This document shows, piece after piece, positions 10,263 to 20,900 of a stretch of 64,000 nt of DNA (the first letter of the stretch is position 1; each line of letters starts with the position of its first letter). Source of the DNA: Anthoceros angustus (Eukaryota; Streptophyta; Anthocerotopsida; Anthocerotales; Anthocerotaceae); NCBI GenBank assembly GCA_010909165.1, contig MU008162.1:1674001-1738000 (forward strand), written 5' to 3'. The notes under the pieces are model-generated. The model ran no database searches. It had not been told where the DNA came from and saw nothing but the letters and a program-made list of their open reading frames with translations. Made by a program: the position numbers and the translations under genes.

Positions 10263-11506
10263 ATGGGCAGGGCGATGAGCGGCTGCAATTGGATGCTTCT
10301 CCTCGCAATCTTGTTCTTGTCAGCAGTGAGATGTGAATCATGGCCGGGTGACTGGAACAATGGTCACGGAAGGAAGGAAGGCAGGAAAGAGGACATCAGA
10401 AATGATGCATACAATCTCCAAGTTGCATTGAATTTGGAGTTTTTGGAGGCCGAATTTTTTCTGGCGTCTGTCTATGGCTATGGTTTGGACAAGGTAGCAC
10501 CCGAGCTCGCGCAAGGAGGGCCGCCACCAAGAGGTGCACAGAAGGCTGAGCTGGATGATCTCACCCGGGACCTCACTGAGCAATTCGGCCTGCAAGAAGT
10601 TGGTCATCTTAGGTCAGTCGCTAATGTTGTGTGTCGAATCATTGAGGTTGCATTTCTACGCGCTGGAATATGAGAAGTTATAATAACCTGACCTGTTGGA
10701 ATTGTGATTCGTGCTCGTACTAATGGCAGGGAAATCCGGGAGACTCTCGGCGATTACTACTTTAGCAGACCACAACTGAACATTGGCAAAGATGTTTTCG
10801 CTGACATCGTTGATAATGCACTTGGAGAGAAGCTCAACCCCCGATTCGATGTCTACGCCAACCCTATCAACTTCTTTCTTGGAGTGTATGTTATCCCCTA
10901 CGTTGGCCTCACAGGCTATGTTGGAGCTGCGCCGAATCTTCGCACGCCAGGTTTTAGAAGGGTAAGTAAATTCATCCCTCTATGCCAGTTCCTAGTACCT
11001 ACTACTTTGATTCCTTCCAAGGACTCGTATGCGTTTAAAGGGCTCCAATGAATCATGACTGCGTGTCGGTCTCCATGTGCATACAGATTGTTGCTGGTTT
11101 GCTAGGAGTTGAAGCTGGTCAAGATGCTGTGACACGGCAATATCTGTATGAACGCAAGGATGATAAAGTGGAACCTTACAACTATAATGTGGCGCATTTC
11201 ACAAATAAGATCTCAGATCTTCGAAACAAGCTGTCCAGAGCCCTTGTGGACGAAGGTTTAACACTTCCCAGAAAACTTGGAGCAGAAGGAAAGATGACGG
11301 GCAATATTCTTGCAGGAGACAAAAACTCTATTGCTTATGCTCGCACTCCTAAGCAAATCTTCAGCACTGTTTATAGCACTGGCGATCCTAGAAAGCCCGG
11401 TGGATTCTACCCTGAAGGAGCTAATGGGAAGCTGGCTGAATCTTACTTGAAGTCGGAGAAGTCCTTCTTCAGCAGCCTTCCTTCGCCTCTTCTCACCTCT
11501 GTTTAG
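10263..11506 (+). CDS. Desiccation-related protein PCC13-62-like, gene 2
   Basis: Three exons, 10263-10612, 10730-10961 and 11087-11506, join in frame to 333 residues. Intron positions match gene 1: after the VGHLR arginine and before the VAGLLGVEAGQDA segment. The ATG at 10263 precedes a hydrophobic leader (WMLLLAILFLSAVRC); an upstream in-frame ATG at 10245 lies on the other side of the likely splice acceptor. A short basic/His-Gly stretch (NNGHGRKEGRKED) precedes the ferritin-like domain. Conserved blocks match gene 1: LQVALNLEFLEAEFF, QEVGHLR, PINFFLGVYVIPYVGLTGY, KPGGFYPEG. The tail ends in a Ser/Leu-rich stretch. Intact tandem paralogue of gene 1; a water-stress function is inferred from the family. 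Confidence 0.9.
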
Positions 11507-12155
11507 AGATGTTTTTAGGTTGAGAATAAGAATTTACATGTATATATTTATGTGAACTACTTTGTGAAGGCGATCTTCAATGTCGAATCTCGTTTTGTTC
11601 CTGAAGAATCTTATCTTGCACTGATTTGTGTCTCGCTTTGTGTACTCTGCACCGCCAATAGTGCTTCGAGTGCTTCGAGTACTTCGCGTACTTCCTGAGC
11701 ATATGCGCTGCTGTTCATTTCTGAGAATTGTCCTATGTCTCGTGTGTCTGTCCTGAACACAATTGCATGCTGAGGAGGTTTTTGTTGCGAAACTTTACTT
11801 CAGAAGAAAAACCAAATGCATGCTGAGGATGGAAGACTGCAGTGTAACAATCCATGCAGAACAGATAGTCAGTCCCGGATGCATGATTTCGGAGAGCCAA
11901 ACGATACTCATAAGCATTGCGTCATCTCCTTGTTTCACGCATCACCATCTCCCTTCAGTCGACTTCACGCTCCATCTGACCTGCGGCTTTTGCGGTAAGG
12001 TGAGGCAGCTTGGAATTGGGCAATACAGGTGCTGTGAGGTTGCATTCAAGATCGGTCTGTTCATTTGTTAGCGTGCGTGCCCGATACCACACTATCCGGT
12101 GTGTCTGGAAACTTTCGATTTGCACAGGTTGCAAATTCATGGGTGATTGTGGGTC
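11507..12155. other. Spacer downstream of desiccation gene 2
   Basis: No gene supported. It holds the 3' UTR of gene 2, a tgcttcgagtgcttcgagtacttcg short tandem (near 11660) and a repeated aatgcatgctgagga motif (near 11764 and 11815). Confidence 0.4.
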
Positions 12156-12160
12156 CTGGG
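12156..12160. repeat. Target site duplication of Copia element, left
   Basis: CTGGG directly before the left LTR, repeated at 15434-15438 after the right LTR. Confidence 0.8.
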
Positions 12161-12434
12161 TGTTAGAATTGCACAAGGCCTGGCAAGCCACAGCCTGGGC
12201 AGTGCAGCGGACAGGATCAACACATAAGCGGACACAAGCAGAGGTAATGGATGGCACACACAAAGCTCCACTGGCTTAGATAGGCTCCACAGTACGCATC
12301 AATATGGTGCACAAGGTGCTACATATATAGCCCTTAGGCTAGGCAGCTATCGAGGAGGTAAGCCCTAGACTCGATAGTGCAATATCCTAGTATATCCTAA
12401 TATACTAGAGTAGCAGAGGATTGAATCTCTAACA
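12161..12434 (-). repeat. Left (3') LTR of Copia element
   Basis: 274 nt, TGTTAGA...TCTAACA. It keeps the full terminal sequence that the right LTR has lost. Confidence 0.8.
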
Positions 12435-12456
12435 CTCCCCTTCAAGCTAAAGCTAC

Positions 12457-15148
12457 TTACCGACGCCAAGATCCGAACAAAACAAAAACTTTGCGCGAGC
12501 GCCTTGGTGAAGATATCCGCCACCATCTCCTCGGTGGAGGTATGAGATCCGAATCACGCCTTTGAGATCTATTCATGTGAACTGGGGAGTAGGTCTCCTC
12601 GTAGTCCAGCCCTTTCACCTGAGTGAAACCGTGAGCCACTAGTCTCGCTTTATGCCTTTCCAGAGATCCGTCAAGATTGTACTTCTTCTTGAAGTCCACT
12701 TGCACGACGGCTTTTCTCCCGGTGGCAAATCAACCAACGTCCAAACGTTGTTTTCGAGCATCGAATTATACTCAGTATGAATAGCTTCATTCCAACTCAC
12801 CTTCAGTCCGCTGTGCTTCCTCAATTGTGAGCGGATATCATCTTCGAGAAGAAAACACCATTACTCCGCTCACCATGTTGAGTCAGGCATTCTCGAGGAC
12901 CTTCCAAGGTGTCGAACCCTTGTCGACCGCCCTAATAGCTATTGGTTCGCCCTCCGCATCCTCCAATGCCGGAACTAACTCCTCAACTTGTCACAGTTCT
13001 CCGAATTTCCTCCGAGAATTTCGGGAACAATAGGTGGTACAACCTCACCGCTGATGTCCTCACCATCACCCTCCGGTGTGGTGATCCTCTTCGTCATTGG
13101 TGGATCCGGGACAAGGAAGGTGTCTGGATAAACTCGAGGTCAAACAAACCGTGCTCTCCGTGATGACTTCCAATATTGTTCTCATCGAACACGACATCGT
13201 AACTTTCATGCATCCGCTGTCGACGGATCCCACAACTGAAGTTTTCGCTCATTCGCATAACCAATGAAGCGCACTTGATGCTTCAACTTCTTCAGCTTGC
13301 TTAGGAACATGCGATATGCTACGCAAACACTCAAGTGTGAGACATTTGGTTTCTCACCAAACCAAGCTTCATGGGGTGTCATAGATCCACCTAGCGCCAT
13401 GGTTATCGACATATTCAGACGTACCGCCGCTACGCGCCCCCAAATATTAGGCATGACTTCCGCTAGCATGCTCGAGCTTGCAGATGGTGCGATTCTTCCG
13501 CCGGCAATCCTCGCCTGCTGAGGCGTGTACCTTGTCGCCAACGCCTCTCAATTCCGTCACGCATTCATCCTTGAAGAGTTTACTCAAATACTCTCCTCCC
13601 ATCCGTCAAGTTTCTTCAACTTCTTCCTTTGTTTCTCCGCCTAAACATCCGAAATGCTTGAGAGCATCACTCTTCTTCCGCAGAAGTACACCGTTTTCCC
13701 CAGAATCGAATGAACGAAATGTAGTACTGTCAGCATTCCTTGCTTCCACTTGCATTGGACCGCAAAGATCGAGTGAACAAGTTCCAAGACTTCTTTCTCT
13801 CGTGATCAAACATAAGACCTTCGGGGATGCTTGCCTTTCATACAAGCGCCACATGCACTGCTCGCCTTTGAGCTCCATGCCTGTCACGAGCTTCTTCCGC
13901 TCCATCTCCAGGAGAAACTTCAAGTTGGTATGCCCAAACCGTCTATGCCACAGTAAGGCATTTCCACCTTTCTCCGACATCGCAACCTCTTGGTCGTCAT
14001 GAACCTCCATCCGCAAGTTCTCAGACGGTGGCCTTTTGCCACCACATCGCCGTGCATCTGACCATTCTTCAAAAACAAAACTTCCTTCTTCGTAAAAAGG
14101 ACCAGCAGACCTGCATTGGTCAATGGTGCCACGGACATGAGATTTCTACGTGCGGTACAACAAGCCCTTCCATTGCCTTGACCTCGCCGAGCAACCGAGC
14201 CTGTACTCCCCACCCTCGACGCCTATCTCGCTATCGCTCAGGCGCACCGCCTTCTCCTTGTAGTCTTGAAGGAGCTCCTTATCCTTCACCATAAAGGATG
14301 TACATGCGTAATCTATCGCCGTATCGCTTCGCTTGTGTATTGTAGCATGCGTGCGATACTTCTTCTGCGAGCGTTGCCTCCGCAACCTCACCTTTACTCT
14401 CACCCTCCGTGAGATGTGCGGTCTTCCGATCCTTGCAATCCTTCTCATAATGACCATACTTGAAGCATTTCCACCGCCCTCTTCACTATTCTCTTGTCCT
14501 TCCTCCTGCGAGGACTCCCCCGCTTGTCCTTGTTCCGTTGTTCCGCCCCTTCCCTTGATGAACATCGCATGCTCCGGACTGAAGATCCCGCATTGCGTCA
14601 ATCGGCGAGTCTCCTTCGCCAACATCTTAGAGGTGACCTCCTCCCATGTGAGAGTGTCTTGGGCTATTAGGAAATCTATGAACCCCGACCAAGCTTGCAT
14701 AGAGCGATATAAGAATAGCTCCTCCATCGCATCGTACATCTTGTCGGATGCCTCATTGCAATAAACACGGAAGGTATCGATGTTCTCGCTCGCACGATAT
14801 ACTTCAACGCTTGAGCAAAAACAGCATACCCCGCCTCCCTTCTTGCCATATTTGTGGAGAGTAGATCCATGTACTTGGCCCCTTTGTCCGGATCTCCGCC
14901 TAGCTTAATGCCGGAGAGATTCATGTAAGAGCCGTGCGCGATGGTCTCTCTAACCTCCTCTTTCCCTGAGGAGGTTTCGCTTGCCTTCCGCAATGCAAAC
15001 GTCCTCCGCCATGAGAACCACCTTCATGTTTTCCATACAAACCTGCTCCATCAAACACCCGTGGCCTCTGGAAAATGAGGCGCCATCTTGGTCTGAGCCC
15101 CATCGCACCAACTCCACTGCTCGCCCAGGTCACTAAGCTCATTGCCAT
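12457..15148 (-). pseudogene. Copia gag-pol polyprotein, deleted and frameshifted
   Basis: Minus-strand pieces in element order: a gag segment at 14990-14580 with YRSMQAWSGFIDFLIAQDT and TWEEVTSKMLAKETRR; a CCHC zinc knuckle (CFKYGHYEKDC) at about 14467-14420; GAG-pre-integrase with LLWHRRFGHTNLKFLLEM at about 13970-13910; an integrase C-terminal region with TPHEAWFGEKPNVSHL and VRFIGY at about 13390-13250; and the reverse transcriptase N-terminus with WNEAIHTEYNSMLENN and [17 protein letters not shown] at 12800-12580. The catalytic reverse transcriptase core and RNase H are absent. Several frameshifts break it. The identification is firm because domain order and motifs are those of plant Copia elements. 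Confidence 0.8.
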
Positions 15149-15165
15149 CGCGACTTAGTCGCAGT

Positions 15166-15180
15166 GCTCTCCTGATACCA
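15166..15180 (-). promoter_or_regulatory. Primer binding site of Copia element
   Basis: On the minus strand TGGTATCAGGAGAGC follows the LTR edge directly. The first eight bases match the initiator-Met tRNA complement used by Copia elements (usual form TGGTATCAGAGC); the rest is imperfect. Confidence 0.6.
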
Positions 15181-15238
15181 TGAGAAGGGTGAGCACAAGA
15201 AAGAGGAGGGGAAGGCTGTGGACAACATCAAGCACAAG
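15175..15238. repeat. 64-bp patch copied from desiccation gene 3 inside the LTR
   Basis: Identical to 15734-15797, within the first coding part of gene 3. It replaces the outer 78 nt of the LTR, known from the left LTR at 12161-12238. The left edge shares ATACCATG with the primer-site/LTR junction, and the right edge shares CACAAG with the LTR. Confidence 0.85.
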
Positions 15239-15433
15239 CAGAGGTAATGGATGGCACACACAAAGCACCGGCTTAGATAGGCTCCACAAGACGCATCAAT
15301 ATGGTGCACAAGGTGCTACATATAGCCCTTAGGCTAGGCAGCTATCGAGGAGGTAAGCCCTAGACTCGATAGTGCAATATCCTAGTATATCCTAATATAC
15401 TAGAGTAAGTAGCAGAGGATTGAATCTCTAACA
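15181..15433 (-). repeat. Right (5') LTR of Copia element, chimeric
   Basis: From 15239 to 15433 it matches 12239-12434 with small indels. The first 58 nt are host sequence from gene 3, not LTR. Confidence 0.75.
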
Positions 15434-15483
15434 CTGGGGGCGTTCTGTACATATGCTGACTTCAGTCATTGTGCAGGCCTGCA

Positions 15484-17352
15484 ATGGCACGGGTGGGGGG
15501 CATGGCTATGGCTGTCTGCCTGGTTGTCTGCCCTTGCTGTTCGTCGCAGGAGTAGTATGCCAAGAGTACGCAGCTGATGGTGGAGCAGGCTTGGGAACAA
15601 GCCTTGGTGAGGTCCCTGACTCGGACAACCATTACGGTAAAGACAAATATGATGATGGGAAGCACCTGGGCGACGAGTATCATAAAGATGACTCTGGTAA
15701 TGCGCAGCAGAATTACCAAGACAAGGTGGATGAATACCATGAGAAGGGTGAGCACAAGAAAGAGGAGGGGAAGGCTGTGGACAACATCAAGCACAAGATC
15801 AACGACATAGAACAAGATCATGGAGGAGAGGGAGAAGGCTGAGAACAAGATCAAGGCTGAGGGGAAGGAGGCTGAGCACCAGATCAAGGCGGAGGAGAAG
15901 GACGCTGAGCACAAGATCAAGGAGGAGGAGAAGGAGGCTGAGCGCAAGATCAAGGAGGAGGAGAAGGAGGCTGAGCGAAAATAAAGGAGGAGGAGAAGGA
16001 GGCTGAGCGCAAGATCAAGGAGGAGGAAAAGCAGCGGAAGAAGAAGGAGCGGGAGCAGAAGCTGGAGGAAGAGAAGAAGGAAAAGGAGGGGTACCAGCAG
16101 AAGGAGGAGGAAGAGAAGAAGTAATAGGAGGAGTACGCAGAAGGAGAAGAAGGAGGAGGAAGAGAAGAAGAAAAAGGAGGAGTACCAGCAGAAGAAAAAG
16201 GAGGAGGAGGAAGGAAAAAGACAGAAGTACGAGGAGAAGAAGGAGCAGAAGAACGAGGAGAAGAAGAAGAAGGAGCAGGAGCAGATGAAGGAGAAGGAGC
16301 AGAAGAAGGAGAAGAAGCAGCAGAAGGAGGCAGAAAAGGAAAAGCAGAAGGAGCAGAAGAAGGAGAAGAAGCACGAAAAGGAGGCAGAAAAGGAGACGCA
16401 GCAGCAAAAGGAGGAGGAGCAGAAGAACCTTCAGGAGGAAAAGCAAGATGCAATATTGCTTCAGGTCGCCCTCAATCTGGAGTACCTAAAAGCTGAATTC
16501 TTTTTGAATGCTGTAAAAGGCGAGGGATTGGACGCATTCGCTCCTTCCTTTGCCAAAGAGAGTCCCAAACCAAACGGCGCCCAGAAAGCTCATCTCGTTC
16601 ACCCTTTCTTCAAAATTGATCTGACACCAATTGAAAATGAACGCTCAGGGCCATCAAGCAGCTCCTCAGCGACAAATTCTTCGAAAGGCCTCACCTTGAC
16701 ATCAGCAGGGAGGTATTCGCCGAGCTCATCGACAGGTCGGCGAGAAGCTGAATCCCCTCTTCGACGTCTACGCCAGCCCCATCAACTTCTCCATCGGGGC
16801 CTACGCCATTCCATTCGTCGGCCTGACCGGCTATGCGGGCACGATCCCGAATCTGCTGACCCGGCCTTACAAGAGGGTCGTTGCAGGCTTGCTGGGAGTG
16901 GAAGCAGGGCAGGACGCAGCCGTCCGAGAGTATCTGTACGAGCGCAAGCTCGAGAAGGTGGAGCCATATCAGCACACGGTCGCCGACTTCACAGAGAAAA
17001 TTTCCTATCCGCGCAACAAGCTGTCGCAGGACGGCGTCCTGGACAAAGGCCTGCTGGTTCCCAAGCGCCTGGGCTCCGAGGAGAAGGTGACCGGAAATGT
17101 CCTGTCTTGAACAAGAACTCCATTTCCTATGCTCGCAAGCCCAGGCAGGTCAGCACTGTCTACGGCACCGGCAGCCCCAGCAAGCCTGGCGGCTTCTTCC
17201 CCCAAGGCGCCAAGGGCAAGCTTGCCAGCCACTTTCTGGGTCAGACAAAATCGCAGGAGGAGAAGAAATGCGGGCCCGAATATGATGACGGGAAGGCCGA
17301 ATCGGAGGAAGACGAGAAATCCTTCTCGGAATTGGATGAAGAGGAAAATTAG
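15484..17352 (+). pseudogene. Desiccation-related protein gene 3 with Lys/Glu-rich coiled-coil insert, damaged
   Basis: The best start is the ATG at 15484, just after a tgtgcag acceptor-like site as in genes 1 and 2; it opens a hydrophobic leader (LPLLFVAGVVC after a one-base slip near 15525). Then comes an Asp/Gly/Tyr-rich part with KYDDGKHLGDEYHKDD, and about 200 codons of KIKEEEKEAER-type and KKEKEQKKEKK-type repeats (15800-16440), a long charged helix like group-4 LEA proteins. The ferritin-like domain follows: LLQVALNLEYLKAEFF, FERPHLDISREVFAELID, DVYASPINFSIGAYAIPFVG, LLGVEAGQDA, SPSKPGGFFPQG. Damage: frame breaks near 15525, 15832, 15975, 16120, 16735 and 17106. The exon 1 end that should encode the VGHLR helix, together with its splice donor, is missing (about 16600-16640). 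Family call sure; functional state doubtful. Confidence 0.75.
15830..16440 (+). repeat. Purine-only-like tract of imperfect AAGGAGGAG repeats
   Basis: About 600 nt in which the plus strand is almost all A and G, built from atcaaggaggaggagaagga-type and gagcagaagaaggagaag-type units. It encodes the charged helix of gene 3. The antisense Leu/Ser-rich open frames are by-products of this composition. Confidence 0.8.
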
Positions 17353-17983
17353 CGGGTTTAGATTAGTGCATCGGAACTTCTGGTAGGGTAGAACCTTCTG
17401 TACAACATCATTTTTGGTGGCCATTAAGAAAGCAGGCCTGTGATATGAGTGTTGCTGAGCTTTCCCAGATTGCCAAGAGGGAGAAAATCCTTGTCTCGTC
17501 TTGCATACGCGTGGAAGCCTTGAATATGGTGACAGCATGACGACTTGCCTGAAAGCCTGGAAAGTGGAGACTAAGAAACTTGCATTGAAACCAGTCCCGA
17601 GCCAAAATATCTTCCCAGGTGGATGATCAGACGAGTGTTAAGTAAGCAAGCTAAGCTAAGCACTATCTTTTCTCAATGTGTTTAGGTACAAATCCTGATG
17701 ATAATCAGGTGAGGTCCATCGACTCCATACGGTAACAAAAACGTGGATTCCAGTTATGCTTCGAATGACGAATATCACGGTGTACGAAGATCATGGGCGA
17801 CAGCTTCCGAGAGAACTCCCATGGAATCTTTTGGTTCCCGTCAGTTGCGGGCTTTTACAGGCTGACATTCTTTCACCATATAATGACTTCCTTGCAGCAC
17901 AAGGCTACAAACACGAACAGAGATTTCTATCCTGTTGGGCTCCATCTTATTTGCTGTTATGAGTGTTACACCTAGCACTTCAC
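17353..17983. other. Spacer between desiccation gene 3 and the receptor kinase
   Basis: No gene recognised. The right part is probably promoter and 5' UTR of the kinase gene. Confidence 0.4.
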
Positions 17984-20900
17984 ATGGAGCCTCTGTGGCT
18001 GCAGGTAGTTCTGATTCTAATCCTGAGCTTCACCAGGTTGAGATACTGTGCTTCTGCTCAATCTGGCAAATATCCTACAGGTTGGTGGCCAGCAGAAGGG
18101 AGAAATTGTTCAGAGCATATTGCGAGTATTTTGAGTAGTTTATAATACGTGAGCTGTAGGTCGTAGCCATACCTGAGATGCAGCATTTGAACTGCATCAA
18201 TTGTCTGCACAGGATTTGTAAGCATCAACTGTGGAGGCAAAGACAATCACACAGATCCGAGCTCCGGCTTCTCGTGGCAGACGGATGACAACTACATTTT
18301 CACAGGGACAAAAACGAAGACTCGAGAGAATTCAGACTCACCTGGTCCATGGGAAGTCTTCCCCCTAGAAATGCGGGAGGTGAGATATTTTCCAGCTTCT
18401 TCAAGTCCAAGGAAGAACTGCTACTGGCTTCCTACGGACCATGGTAAGGTCTACCTCATTCGAGCTGGCTTCCTATGCAATGCCTACGAGGCGTTCACGA
18501 CCTCCCCGGATACCGCATTCAATGTATGTCCACCTGTGGTTGATGGAAATGGTTTTTCAGCTCCTAAACCTCCAACAAGTTTGCTCCTTAAGTAAGCTTG
18601 TCCTTCGAGTTGATGCAGATCTCGTTAGATGGCACATTCTGGAACACGGTATCCTGCGACAGCTCGAGCGCAGGAGGACCTCAGTACTTTGAAGCAGTCA
18701 CTGCAGAAGCCACTTCCACCAGCATCAGTGTTTGCTTGATTCGACTGGACAACAAGCACGCTTCTTTCATTAACTCCTTGGAGTCGCGCATCCTGAGCAA
18801 TAACCTTTACAGCCCTAAAGATTACGCTCTCTATGTCAGTAATGTCCATCTGTTTCTGGTGAACAGAGTGAACTTTGGTGAGCTTCGCTTTACTTACAGG
18901 TGAGGACGGTCTTCCTAACATCATTTCAAGAGTGCCCATCACATGCCCAAGGTTGCCCACAGGACTGTGAACATAAAACAACCTTGGTTTTCGTGTCAGC
19001 TGACAAATTTCTGTATGAAAATGGCAAGGTATCCGCATGATCCATGGGACAGGAGATGGCTTCCCTACCTGCAAGTGTTCCCAAATATGAGAGGGCTCAG
19101 AAACCTGAAAACTTCCCCTACTCGTATTCGTATTGCAGACAGCAAACATTATGATCCGCCACAGAGAGTCTTGTCTACAGCAATCGAGAGTCCCACTATC
19201 TCCTATGCATTTCCTCTGCCAGCATCCACAGGATACACCTACAGCATTCTGTACTTTGCCGACCTCAACTCATCAACTTCGGACCAGTATGAGCTCAACC
19301 CTCTTGAGATTCATGCATGTTGTAAACTGGTATGCTTTAATCGGAGCCTGGATTGTGTTGCCTGCAGGCGTGTGATGGAAGGGCATTTTGCAAAGAGAGG
19401 GCTTCTGGATGGCTACGTCTCCATTGTGCTGAACTTGACCGATCGAGCGCCACCATCCTCTGCTTTCGTCATGCCAGTGGTAGCATATGCACCTTCTTTG
19501 GGCTTCGACTCCACTATGTACGTCCCTGTGCTCAACGTAACCTTCTACAGATCGATCAACTCAACTCTAGACGCAATACTGAATGCAGCTGAGTTGTTTG
19601 TTCTTCGCTCCGTGGAAGAAGGCACCAGGCCCTCGGACAGTAAGATCAATTGATTATGGCGCCACTGTCATGACATCATCTACTGCGCTTTTCATTTGCC
19701 CATCTCTCGTTTGTGTTAAGTCCGGATTTATGACAGAAGTTGTATGTGGTGGTGATGAACTCAGAGGAAGCCTTGCAAAGCATCAAAAGGGACATGCAAT
19801 TACGTCAATGGACCGGTGATCCTTGCTTGCCTGTGCCATGGGACGAAATTACATGCACCGAAGGAGATTTTCACGAAGTTTCTTCCTTGTAAGACATCGT
19901 TGAACGTCATCCTTTCGCTACTGCGGAGTACTTACTGTTTTGGACAGACACCAGCATCTATCTGAGCCATTGTTGACAATCGTACATGACAGAATTCTCC
20001 CCGGGAGGAACATCAGCGGCCCAGTCCCCGAATCCATTGGGAATTTGTCCACGTTATCCGTCCTGTAATCAGCACTGTGCATGTGTTGTCTGCAAGTTTA
20101 CTTGCTCATATGTCATATGTTTGAGCTGACCACAACTCTCTTCATTCTATTCACAGAGATTTATCAGACAACCAACTGACAGGACCACTTCCTTCAAGCT
20201 TCGCCAGTCTGACAAGGCTGTCCACCTTGTAAGAGTCTTACTTCTGATTGATATCCAGCGCTTGATTGATCCGTCTTAATCTCTCTGCTCTGTTGTCCAG
20301 AAACCTTTCCAGCAACAATATCAGTGGCGAGTTCCCAACAGCTATCCTCAATGGTCTTCAAAATCTACAAACTTTGTGAGAGTCAGAAACCAACTGCTTC
20401 CCCAAGGAGCTCTTCTTCCAGACCAATCACGACTTTCCCTTGAATCATGCTGACTGCCACCTGGGCTGCAGGGATGTATCAAACAATCAACTAACGGGCT
20501 CCATTCCAGAAGCACTTATCGAGAAACTTGGGATAAACAACATCAAGTAAGCTGTATTCTGGATGGGACGACAGCCAGTTGAATCCTTGAAGCAATGCAT
20601 GCTAACATCGTTGGATCCTTAGATTCTCGGGAAATCCCGGCCTCAGTGTCTGCCATCCCGACGGCAAGGGATGCCCTGCTCCAGCTCGCGTGACTCTAGG
20701 TTCGCAGTCGTGGTTAATTGCCGCCTGTGTCGTGGCTGGCATCTTTGTGACTCTGTTTCTTCTTCCAATAACTTATGTCGGCATCCTCTACACCTCTTCA
20801 ACCAACGGTGGGTACTGCTAGTGCTCCAGCAATTGTGTTCAAAACACGCAAAGCCGATTTGGCTCAGGACTGCAATCCCATCTGGCTCCTGATGGTGTGC

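Larger units (their letters stand above)
12161..15433 (-). mobile_element. Short Ty1-Copia element in minus orientation
   Basis: A 3.27-kb element bounded by CTGGG duplications. LTRs lie at 12161-12434 and 15181-15433 and share about 190 nt of nearly identical sequence ending TCTAACA. The left LTR starts TGTTAGA, the inverted partner. On the minus strand the order is primer site (15166-15180), gag with CCHC knuckle, GAG-pre-integrase, part of the integrase, and the start of the reverse transcriptase. The polypurine tract (about 12435-12443) then abuts the left LTR. Most of the reverse transcriptase and RNase H are missing, so the element is an internally deleted, non-autonomous form. The outer part of its right LTR has been replaced (see the patch at 15175-15238). 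Confidence 0.85.

Noticed and set aside
15950-16453. Leu-rich and Ser/Pro-rich minus-strand frames
   Set aside because: They are the antisense of the Lys/Glu-rich repeats of desiccation gene 3 and follow from the purine bias.
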